Both the position numbers and the translations under genes were made by a program. A DNA stretch of 8,484 nucleotides from NCBI GenBank assembly GCA_002869465.1, contig PKSW01000364.1, positions 1 through 8,484 of the forward strand, in the 5' to 3' direction. The notes beneath the pieces are model-generated. The model saw only the letters and a list, made by a program, of their open reading frames with translations, did not search any database and had not been told where the DNA came from. Positions 1 through 6,987 of this stretch are shown one piece after another. Each line of letters opens with the position of its first letter. Position 1 is the stretch's first letter. The stretch is from Marinilabiliales bacterium. Its GTDB lineage: Bacteria > Bacteroidota > Bacteroidia > Bacteroidales > F082.

Positions 1-3000
1 GCAATATATCCAATACCGATTGGGCCATATGAAAGATATGATCTCGTTTTTGTATCCCATTTCAAATTTAAGTCTGTAAAAATGATTGTATGGGCTAATT
101 CTGGCGGGATTTTTCTCATTTGTCCGTAAAGATTCAAATCAGTCAACACTTCATTTGCTCTTTGTGAACCAATCCTTTTCTGCAGGTATAACGGAAATGC
201 GCCTGAGCTGACATCTGTATTTTTCGCGTTGGAAATCCGCAAACTGTCCACCATCATATTGAGAGCGAACATATCCATATGGAAAGCCAGTGACAACACG
301 GTATTAATGTAAGTTGAATCAGGAATGATTAAATGCCTGAATGTTCCGGCAGCATTCCATTTCAACATATTAAAATCCAAACCCAGGTCCAGTATTCCAT
401 CCCCTTCCAATATACATCTTTCGTTATTTAATGCCACCAGATTATCAGTCATCACGTTATCATTCAATCGCCTGGCTGAACCTACCCTGAATGACCTGTT
501 TGCGGTATCATAATCTATCTGTCCGCTGGATTGGATCAATACAAAATCCGACGAATCCCTCAAAGCCTGTAAAACCATCGGATAAAAAGTTTTATCCCGC
601 TCTGAAAATGCCAGTCCAAAACGAGCCCTGCGGCCTTTTGTATCCCTGGTTGTGTCGGTCATATTAAAATATAACTTCGACGGATCCAGATATTGATCGA
701 AGGCCACCCAGTTATCTACCAGACCTATACAACTTTCATTGATTTTATAACCTCCGGTAAACCTGTAGTTTTTCTGATTCGAAAGCAAAATTACCTCCCC
801 GGCAAAGAAATATTCAGGACTCAGGAAGAAAATATCATCCGGTGTGATTTCGCCAAAACCAATAGTCTTCCCAAAGTTATTTACAGATATACTACTTAGG
901 TAAATGGGTTGTACAGTTCTGTTTCTATCCCTGTAATCGACATAACCCTTCGCCATAAACTGATGCCGGCTAAAAATATTTACATCCGCATCGTAGATAT
1001 GATGGTATTTATTCAATGTATCGGCTATAATCCGGGCATCAGTTAGGGTGGCTATTTTTGCATCACGCAGGATCTTTACACCTTCATCAAACGGGAAGAT
1101 TGCCGCATCTGCTACTTTGATCAATTTAACGCCCTCAATATCGATATTATATTGACTCAGGTTATACGATGCCTGTCCGGCATAAAACCGGAGGGAATCC
1201 TGGCCTTCGTGCACCGATATGAACTCCGGTCCACTTAAATTATAATCTATCAGTTCCTTATCACTGAGCTTGCTAAGTACTTCATAATCGGCACCTGACT
1301 CACTTTTCAGCTCTAGCCGGTTTTCATTCATGATCCATTCCACTTCTTCCAATGTGGAAATATATTTATTGAATGGAAACTCCACAAATGAGTTTTCGTA
1401 GAGGTTATCAAACCATCCTTTCTGCTGCTGAAAATCAATCCGTGCAAAATATCCTTTCGATCTGAACACCACCGTATCCTGATCTTTTAATCGCAAATAA
1501 AAATCCGCCGAGTCAGCAGTTAACTCGCTATGTTTAAAATTGATGCTGTTTGATATGATCTCTGATTGATCAAAAAAGAATGATCCGTCTCCCATGAGCT
1601 TTTCCGGAGATAATTCAAGATTTCCTTCCAAACTTGATTGATGATACAGAATAAACGGATCGAACAGCTGGTTAACTGCCATTAAATTGGTATCGACCGC
1701 CCAATGGATGTCCACACTATCTCCCTGAACATGGGGGTAATCGTATTTATCAGGGCTTTCCTTCAGGGTAAAGTAGTTTCCAATGCCGGTTAATGAATCA
1801 GGGTAAAAAAGAAAGCGGTCAGATGCAGTTGTTGCTGTTAAATAATTTAGGGTGCCCAAACCTTCAAATCCTTTATTACTCAATTTGACTTCGGAAGAGA
1901 ACACAGCTTTTCCATCATATATTTCATAACCCTCAACTGGCGTTTGGTGTGTAAAACCAAGCGAATAATCTTCCATTACGATAAGCGGCTGACGAATGGT
2001 TGGAAAAATTCCCGCAGATGACAGTGCGCCATCGAATGCCATACCCTGCGTTGTAAAAGTTGAAAGGCTATCAAAGGTGAAAGGTTCGATCACATAATAA
2101 AAATGTTCCGGGTTTAGCGTACTGTCCTGGATGCTCTTCTTGTTGAAATATACATAACTATCTTCGTTACTTACAAAGATTGGATAACGATCCATGCTTC
2201 GTAACCCGGATTTGTTATACGCGTCATCCACATATATTTTCCCATTGAGCACGGTCAGCACATTTTTTACTTTTACCAGTGAATCAGAGCCAGTTAGCAA
2301 CCCTTTGGCTTTAACCATGAATGTGAGCGAATCGATATAATTGAGATTGAGCATGAAACTATCATACACAAAGGTGCTGTTCTGTGCATAAAAATCAAAC
2401 AAACCGGCATGAACGCGTCCATCAAAAGTAAAATCTCTGTTTTTCCTGAATGATATAGTTTTATCAAATGGGTAAATATATACTTCCTGAGAGTCGCTGA
2501 TAAATACTTCCGGCACCCCGAATACATCCAGGCTCAGGTCATTCAGATCGATCAATGCATTTGGCTTCGCAAATACTTCCGATTCCAACCTGATGACATC
2601 ATAGTCAGCCTGTCCCGATTTGGCATCGAGATAATCAAACAAACGTTGCTTTACAAAAGCGGTTTCGGTTTTACTGTCATAAATTAAAAATCCTTTTCGT
2701 CCCAGGCTTATGAGTAAAGCTTCCACCTGTTCTTTGGGTTTTCTCATAAATTCGGCAAACGCACCGAGTTGGACCTCCCGATCACCATAAGTATGCAAAT
2801 AGTTATAAATAGTGTAGAGCGGGTTGGTGTCGTCCATGCCTTGCAGGCGGTAAAAATCACTGATAGAAAAAAAGTTATTGGAAACAAATGAAGCTTTGTT
2901 ATTCTGGTTGACACCACGCATATTCTTAAAATACATTTCGGTACTGTCGATATTCCAATACAATGCTTCAGAATAAATGATAAGCTGGTGATAAGAGTTG

Positions 3001-4223
3001 AAAAATGGGGGCATTTCAGCACCACCGGCGTCATTAAAAAGCATCATCAATTTATCTTCTGTTGTATATTTTACATGGATATCAGGATGAAAAAGCGAGT
3101 CTCTTTCGAAATAGAATGATACCTGGGCGTCCGTTGTTTCTATCTTTTCTTCATCCAACCTGAACACTTCACTCCTTATTTTTCCAAAAATGGTATCGTT
3201 GTGGCGAAATGTAACGAATGCATCGCCATTACCCGAGCACAAACCAAATAATCTTAGCCCCTGTATTTCAAGTCCTCCATAATAATCGATACCTGGAAAT
3301 ATATCAGGCAACTCGAAATTATCAAGATAAGATGTAACACGTGGATAAGAGGTCCGATCGCTGGCCGGACCTGCCATTATTTTCTCCGTCAGGCGCCCCA
3401 ACACCGGGTTTTTGAAAAACCGGTCATAATGTAAAATAGCCGAATCTATTTGATAATCTGTTTCCTTTAAATCAATTGAATATGTTTGAAACTCGGCATT
3501 AATTTGTTCACCATTTTCCTCACCAAAGCGATTCCAACTCAGCAGTCCGTTTTCACCTTCCCAGTTTTTTGACTCATAATTAAAAAACCCGCTGGTGTTG
3601 GCAATTACCGAACTGTCATTTTTAGAAGCACAAACTAAATCAAGATACTCAAACCTGATAACCAGCGTGGTATCCAGATCGAATGTGAAGTTTGCACGGC
3701 GGTAGTACCAGGAGAAGGTGCCCCTGGAGTTCAATATTTTGTCATCAAAAAATTCTCGTGTGAAATCCAATAATTTTCCAAAAGGCGCCGATTGTTTAAT
3801 GGTCAGCAATTCTTCGGCATACAAATGCCATGCGATGATAGCTTCCGACGAGAGTTGCGACTCGCCCAGCAATGTAAGTGCATAAATATAATCATGCAAA
3901 TACGGAAATGCTTTCATTTTACGGGCTCTCATGGTTTCAATCAATTGGCGTATCTCTGACCTGCCCTCCTCCGTAAAACGACTTGCTCCCCATGTCGGGA
4001 AAAATCTCTCCAGTGTAACTTCGGCTGCCTTTTTATTAGCTTCAGAGGTCGTGTTCAGCAAGATTGAAGATAACTGGCCATAGAATTCATCGTTATCAAG
4101 TGATAAAGCTTCCTGCTCCTGTGAAATGGCGGTATTACATATGAACAGAAAAGCAAACAGCGCAAACATCAAGCTTTTTTGAAGCCTGAATTGCCAACCA
4201 ATCCATTTTCTGTCGTTCCTCAT
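1..4223 (-). CDS. Giant secreted beta-rich protein of unknown function (3' end outside window)
   Basis: The frame is open from an ATG at 4223 to the window edge, giving at least 1407 residues without a stop or frameshift. I do not know its function. Residues 1-34 look like a Sec signal peptide: basic start (RNDRK), hydrophobic core LMFALFAFLFICNTA, probable cleavage AIS|QEQ. Residues ~35-200 are mostly helical. From ~200 on, the sequence alternates short beta-strands with Gly/Asp turns. Within this lie a winged-helix-like segment (~468-538), two related 47-residue modules (775-821 and 865-911), a VEFPFNKY motif (947-954) and a VADAAIFP motif (~1037-1044). The last visible residues still show beta-repeat texture, so the C-terminus and any sorting signal are unseen. 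The gene starts 6 bp after prmA, so it is probably co-transcribed. It is presumably periplasmic or cell-surface. From memory, similar proteins of ~1500 residues occur widely in Bacteroidota. A lipobox is absent. Gene call firm; role unknown. Confidence 0.9.
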   Translation of the reverse strand, partial: MRNDRKWIGWQFRLQKSLMFALFAFLFICNTAISQEQEALSLDNDEFYGQLSSILLNTTSEANKKAAEVTLERFFPTWGASRFTEEGRSEIRQLIETMRARKMKAFPYLHDYIYALTLLGESQLSSEAIIAWHLYAEELLTIKQSAPFGKLLDFTREFFDDKILNSRGTFSWYYRRANFTFDLDTTLVIRFEYLDLVCASKNDSSVIANTSGFFNYESKNWEGENGLLSWNRFGEENGEQINAEFQTYSIDLKETDYQIDSAILHYDRFFKNPVLGRLTEKIMAGPASDRTSYPRVTSYLDNFELPDIFPGIDYYGGLEIQGLRLFGLCSGNGDAFVTFRHNDTIFGKIRSEVFRLDEEKIETTDAQVSFYFERDSLFHPDIHVKYTTEDKLMMLFNDAGGAEMPPFFNSYHQLIIYSEALYWNIDSTEMYFKNMRGVNQNNKASFVSNNFFSISDFYRLQGMDDTNPLYTIYNYLHTYGDREVQLGAFAEFMRKPKEQVEALLISLGRKGFLIYDSKTETAFVKQRLFDYLDAKSGQADYDVIRLESEVFAKPNALIDLNDLSLDVFGVPEVFISDSQEVYIYPFDKTISFRKNRDFTFDGRVHAGLFDFYAQNSTFVYDSFMLNLNYIDSLTFMVKAKGLLTGSDSLVKVKNVLTVLNGKIYVDDAYNKSGLRSMDRYPIFVSNEDSYVYFNKKSIQDSTLNPEHFYYVIEPFTFDSLSTFTTQGMAFDGALSSAGIFPTIRQPLIVMEDYSLGFTHQTPVEGYEIYDGKAVFSSEVKLSNKGFEGLGTLNYLTATTASDRFLFYPDSLTGIGNYFTLKESPDKYDYPHVQGDSVDIHWAVDTNLMAVNQLFDPFILYHQSSLEGNLELSPEKLMGDGSFFFDQSEIISNSINFKHSELTADSADFYLRLKDQDTVVFRSKGYFARIDFQQQKGWFDNLYENSFVEFPFNKYISTLEEVEWIMNENRLELKSESGADYEVLSKLSDKELIDYNLSGPEFISVHEGQDSLRFYAGQASYNLSQYNIDIEGVKLIKVADAAIFPFDEGVKILRDAKIATLTDARIIADTLNKYHHIYDADVNIFSRHQFMAKGYVDYRDRNRTVQPIYLSSISVNNFGKTIGFGEITPDDIFFLSPEYFFAGEVILLSNQKNYRFTGGYKINESCIGLVDNWVAFDQYLDPSKLYFNMTDTTRDTKGRRARFGLAFSERDKTFYPMVLQALRDSSDFVLIQSSGQIDYDTANRSFRVGSARRLNDNVMTDNLVALNNERCILEGDGILDLGLDFNMLKWNAAGTFRHLIIPDSTYINTVLSLAFHMDMFALNMMVDSLRISNAKNTDVSSGAFPLYLQKRIGSQRANEVLTDLNLYGQMRKIPPELAHTIIFTDLNLKWDTKTRSYLSYGPIGIGYI
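1491..1631 (-). repeat. Beta-module copy B of giant secreted protein
   Basis: This encodes residues 865-911, the partner of copy A at 1761-1901. The motif begins LEGNLELSPEKLMGDG and ends LTADSADFYLR. It is followed directly by a stretch with FARIDF and VEFPFNKY motifs. The 'G-L-S-x-x-x-L-x-G-x-G' strand-turn-strand texture recalls OstA/LptA-like or similar stacked beta proteins, but that resemblance is only impressionistic. Confidence 0.5.
1761..1901 (-). repeat. Beta-module copy A of giant secreted protein
   Basis: This encodes residues 775-821. Ungapped alignment with residues 865-911 gives 10 identities in 47 by eye, including the shared pattern L-S ... G-x-G ... S ... F ... L-T ... F-x-L. 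The protein-level repeat has a period of 90 residues; the DNA copies are strongly diverged, so this is an old duplication and not a recombination substrate. Confidence 0.5.
2610..2822 (-). other. Winged-helix-like segment inside the giant secreted protein
   Basis: Residues ~468-538 differ in texture from the surrounding beta-repeats. They read as helix (PLYTIYNYLHTY), a short linker, helix (FAEFMRKPKEQ), helix (VEALLISLGRKG) and a strand pair (FLIYDSKTETAFV), followed by another helix (KQRLFDYLDAKSG). This order and the positively charged RKPKEQ/GRKG turns resemble a winged helix-turn-helix. In an exported protein it would more likely bind protein than DNA. The assignment is by pattern only. 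Confidence 0.4.
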
Positions 4224-4229
4224 ATTAAA

Positions 4230-5063
4230 TCAAACTTTAACAAATACAGCAGCTACCCATCTGTTTTTATTGCGATGCGACTGATATGCCAAACTATGTT
4301 TTTCTGCTTCTTCTTTTATATCAACCAGGTCATCCACATAAAATCCGCTGAAAATGATACGCCCTCCCCTCTTTAACACTTTTGAATACGCATGAATATC
4401 CGCCAGCAATATATTTTTATTGATATTGGCAAGAATCAGATCAAATAGATCATTTCCAAGTAAAGTAGCATCTCCAAGTTGAACGTCAATTTGATCCATT
4501 TTATTTAATGCCACATTCTCGATACTATTATTATAAGCCCATTCGTCGAAATCGATGGCAACAGCACTTTTGGCACCTTTTAACATCGCCAGGATGGCCA
4601 GCACCCCGGTACCACAGCCCATATCCAGCACCTTCAAATCTTTCACATCTTCATCAAGTAATAAGCTGATGATCTGTGAAGTAGTCTCATGATGGGCAGT
4701 TCCGAATGACATTTTTGGGTGAATTACAATATCAAATTCCAGTTTGTCATTGGCCGGATGAAATGGCGCCCGTATCTGGCACCGGTTATCAATGATCACC
4801 GGATCATAGTTACTTTCCCATACCGCATTCCAGTTTTGCTCTTTGACCAGCCTTGTTTCGATCCGGCTGTATGCCTGCAAATCAATCAAATATGTATTAC
4901 CGGCTAACAGTTGATCTGAAAAATCTTTTTCAGGAATATAGGCCAGCAAATGATCTGCTTCTTCCGTAAAACTTTCAAATCCCAGTTCGGCCAGCTCAGC
5001 GATCAAAATCTCAAGCTGTTCTTCTGACCGCGGTTTTTCGCATGTTAATTCAATATAATCCAC
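4230..5063 (-). CDS. prmA: Ribosomal protein L11 methyltransferase (PrmA family)
   Basis: A cytoplasmic SAM-dependent methyltransferase of 277 residues that in the known family methylates lysines and the N-terminus of ribosomal protein L11. Residues ~1-95 form the small substrate-recognition domain typical of the family. The catalytic Rossmann domain follows, with MSFGTAHHETT (118-128), SAM-binding motif I VLDMGCGTG (145-153), acidic DFDE (171-174) and the ANINKNIL signature (212-219). Length is near the family's usual ~280-300. The start is GTG at 5061-5063: going upstream in the same frame, the tpiA stop is only 9 bp away and there is no other start codon in between. No Shine-Dalgarno sequence is seen. 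The gene lies tightly between tpiA (9 bp) and the giant protein gene (6 bp), suggesting co-transcription. One small oddity is Ala123 where most family members, as I recall, have Gly in FGTGxHxTT. Confidence 0.95.
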   Translation of the reverse strand: MDYIELTCEKPRSEEQLEILIAELAELGFESFTEEADHLLAYIPEKDFSDQLLAGNTYLIDLQAYSRIETRLVKEQNWNAVWESNYDPVIIDNRCQIRAPFHPANDKLEFDIVIHPKMSFGTAHHETTSQIISLLLDEDVKDLKVLDMGCGTGVLAILAMLKGAKSAVAIDFDEWAYNNSIENVALNKMDQIDVQLGDATLLGNDLFDLILANINKNILLADIHAYSKVLKRGGRIIFSGFYVDDLVDIKEEAEKHSLAYQSHRNKNRWVAAVFVKV

Positions 5064-5072
5064 TGATCTGTT

Positions 5073-5828
5073 TTAAAAGCTTTCAGCTATTTTTATAAAA
5101 TCGTCTGCTTTAAGCGAAGCACCACCGATCAATCCGCCATCCACATCTTTTTGCGCGAATAATTCGACAGCATTTTGGGCGTTGCAGCTTCCGCCATACA
5201 GAATGGTACAATCTGCTGCTGCTGTTTCGCCATACTTTTTCGCCACCAACTTCCGGATGAAAGCATGCATTTCCTGCGCCTGTTCTGGAGTTGCTGTTAA
5301 GCCGGTTCCAATGGCCCAAACAGGTTCATAGGCAATTACAATATTTGAAAATTCATCTTCCGACAGGTGAAAAAGCCCTTCTTTAATTTGTTGCTCCACG
5401 ATATCAAAATGTATATTCTTTTCACGCTCTTCGATGACTTCGCCACAGCAATAAATAGGGATCATATCATGATCCAGCACCCGGTTTACTTTATTGGCCA
5501 GCAAATAATTGTCCTCGTCAAAATACTTTCTGCGTTCGCTGTGCCCTACAATACAAAAATCGACATCCACCGAATCCAGCATTTCGGCAGATATTTCGCC
5601 GGTATAAGCACCATGTTCATGCTCACTTACATTTTGTGCACCCACGCAGAATATAGATTCATCGGCATAATCAGATGCCATTTCCAAATACAATGCGGGT
5701 GGGCAAACCACCACTTCGCATATTAATTCTTTATCTTCAAGCTTTGTTGCCAATTCTCCGATCAACTCTTCAGCCTCCTGGAAACTTTTATTCATTTTCC
5801 AGTTTCCAGCTACAATTTTTGTTCTCAT
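5073..5828 (-). CDS. tpiA: Triosephosphate isomerase
   Basis: Interconverts dihydroxyacetone phosphate and glyceraldehyde 3-phosphate in glycolysis and gluconeogenesis; a cytoplasmic TIM-barrel dimer. The 251-residue length is standard for the bacterial enzyme. All key elements are present: GNWKMN with Asn9 and Lys11, the GAQNVSEHEHGAYTGEIS segment (63-80), catalytic His96 in VGHSERR, catalytic Glu168 in AYEPVWAIGTG with the following loop 6, YGGS (211-214) and the phosphate-binding GGLIGGASL (231-239). The ATG at 5826-5828 starts right at the conserved N-terminus (MRTKIVAGNWKMN), so the start is secure. No Shine-Dalgarno sequence is visible; the leader is A/T-rich as is usual in Bacteroidota. 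A candidate promoter -7 element lies 31 bp upstream. The prmA-like gene follows after 9 bp. Nothing suggests loss of function. Confidence 0.98.
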   Translation of the reverse strand: MRTKIVAGNWKMNKSFQEAEELIGELATKLEDKELICEVVVCPPALYLEMASDYADESIFCVGAQNVSEHEHGAYTGEISAEMLDSVDVDFCIVGHSERRKYFDEDNYLLANKVNRVLDHDMIPIYCCGEVIEEREKNIHFDIVEQQIKEGLFHLSEDEFSNIVIAYEPVWAIGTGLTATPEQAQEMHAFIRKLVAKKYGETAAADCTILYGGSCNAQNAVELFAQKDVDGGLIGGASLKADDFIKIAESF

Positions 5829-5858
5829 CCGTTTAATATTTAGTAATTACATTCAATT

Positions 5859-5866
5859 CAAAAATA
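5859..5866 (-). promoter_or_regulatory. Candidate Bacteroidota -7 promoter element before tpiA
   Basis: On the minus strand this reads TATTTTTG, matching the Bacteroidota sigma-ABfr -7 consensus TAnnTTTG. It sits in the only sizeable gap of the window (5829-5907) and would give a leader of about 25 nt before the tpiA ATG. No convincing -33 TTG/TTTG box is seen at the expected distance, and the region is A/T-rich, so a chance match is possible. The rest of the gap shows no hairpin terminator. Confidence 0.35.
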
Positions 5867-5907
5867 GATATATTCCTTTTTATGATGCTTAAAAACTTTG
5901 CCGGATA

Positions 5908-6987
5908 TCAGGATAATCTGACACGTGGATCAAGTAATGTGTATAACAGATCGACCAGGATATTCACAATAATCAGTACTACCGAAATAAACAGCACAGA
6001 ACCCATGATCACTGGCAGGTCATATTTCTCAAGTGCATCCACAATTACGATTCCAATACCCTTCCAGTCGAATACATATTCCACGAAAACTGCACCCGCC
6101 ATCAAGGATGCAAACCATCCTGTAATCGCTGTCAAAACAGGGTTAAGTGCGTTTTTCAAAGCATGCCGGAAAATAACCTGACTTTTATTCAATCCCTTCG
6201 CATATGCCGTTCGAATATAATCCTGCGACAGCACTTCCAGCAGCGAACTTCGTGTTAAGCTCACAACAATAGCCAGCGGCCTGATGCCAAGTGTAATAGC
6301 CGGCAGAATAAGATTTTTTAAATTCAGATATACCTCTCCTGTATAATCATCCACCGAATACAGGCTGCCGAACATTTCCAGTCCCGTATAATCAGCCAAC
6401 ACAAAAGCGAACAGCCACGCGATGATGATGGCAGCAAAAAAAGAAGGTATCGACATACCGAGCGACGACAACACCAGTAGCATTTTATCTAAAAAGCTGT
6501 CTTTATAAATGGCCGACAATATCCCCAATAGCACACCAATGATCACAGCAATAATTATGGATGCAATGGCCAGTGTGAGAGTTTTCGGAAATGCTTCCGC
6601 AATGATACTTGTCACATCCCTTTTACTCTGGTATGATTGCCTTAGATAGGGCCTTTTCACAACAACAGCGGTATGACCTAAAGTGAATAATTCAACGGAG
6701 ACCTTGTATTTTTCCTGATCATAATACCAGAAATGATCAGGATTATCAGCGTTATGAAAGGAAATAAAAGAAATGTCGTTCAGAAAATTCAGGTACTGGG
6801 TTGTAAGCGGTTTATCAAGACCAAGGTCTTTTTTGATGGCCTCAATCGACGACACATCGGATCGCTGCCCCATTAGCATTTGCGCCGCATCGCCGGGTAA
6901 AATATTAAACAGGAAAAAAACAATGGTAACAACACCCCATAATACGAGGATGCCATACAAAAGTCTTTTAACTATATACTGAATCAT
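5908..6987 (-). CDS. ABC transporter permease, DppB/OppB (peptide/nickel) type
   Basis: Inner-membrane permease of the dipeptide/oligopeptide/nickel importer class, 359 residues. It begins with the family N-terminus (MIQYIVKRLLYGILVLWGV), has TM1 at ~9-29 followed by NILPGDAA, TM2 at ~136-160, TM3 at ~176-197, then LILPAITLGIRPLAIV (226-241), the cytoplasmic EAA loop (DYIRTAYAKGLNKSQVIFRH, 256-275), a segment around 282-304, and a final helix ~327-348 ending in LLDPRVRLS. The TM1-TM2 loop carries about 30 extra residues (~75-102) compared with E. coli DppB; I recall this as common in Bacteroidota homologues. The ATG overlaps the upstream stop codon as ATGA (6984-6987), so translation is probably coupled to the BT_3928-type gene. 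No second permease, ATPase or binding protein is in the window, so the substrate cannot be named and the partners must be encoded elsewhere. Confidence 0.93.
   Translation of the reverse strand: MIQYIVKRLLYGILVLWGVVTIVFFLFNILPGDAAQMLMGQRSDVSSIEAIKKDLGLDKPLTTQYLNFLNDISFISFHNADNPDHFWYYDQEKYKVSVELFTLGHTAVVVKRPYLRQSYQSKRDVTSIIAEAFPKTLTLAIASIIIAVIIGVLLGILSAIYKDSFLDKMLLVLSSLGMSIPSFFAAIIIAWLFAFVLADYTGLEMFGSLYSVDDYTGEVYLNLKNLILPAITLGIRPLAIVVSLTRSSLLEVLSQDYIRTAYAKGLNKSQVIFRHALKNALNPVLTAITGWFASLMAGAVFVEYVFDWKGIGIVIVDALEKYDLPVIMGSVLFISVVLIIVNILVDLLYTLLDPRVRLS

Noticed and set aside
325..899. Short plus-strand frames of 62 and 68 codons
   Set aside because: Antisense to the giant protein gene; no start context or domain supports them.
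2294..3034. Short minus-strand frames of 77 and 96 codons
   Set aside because: They are in other frames within the giant protein gene, whose frame is open throughout; their Cys/Ile/Ser-rich translations look like noise.
4137..4139. Cys29 of the giant protein as a lipoprotein cysteine
   Set aside because: The residues before it (LFI-C) do not fit a lipobox, and an AIS|QEQ cleavage site follows shortly after.
5367..5726. Plus-strand open frame of 119 codons inside tpiA
   Set aside because: It lies wholly antisense to tpiA, which has every catalytic motif; the translation has no recognisable domain and looks like a shadow frame.
5882..6181. Plus-strand open frame of 99 codons opposite the permease 3' end
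   Set aside because: It is antisense to well-conserved permease sequence, has low-complexity Ser/Thr/Ile composition and no recognisable domain.
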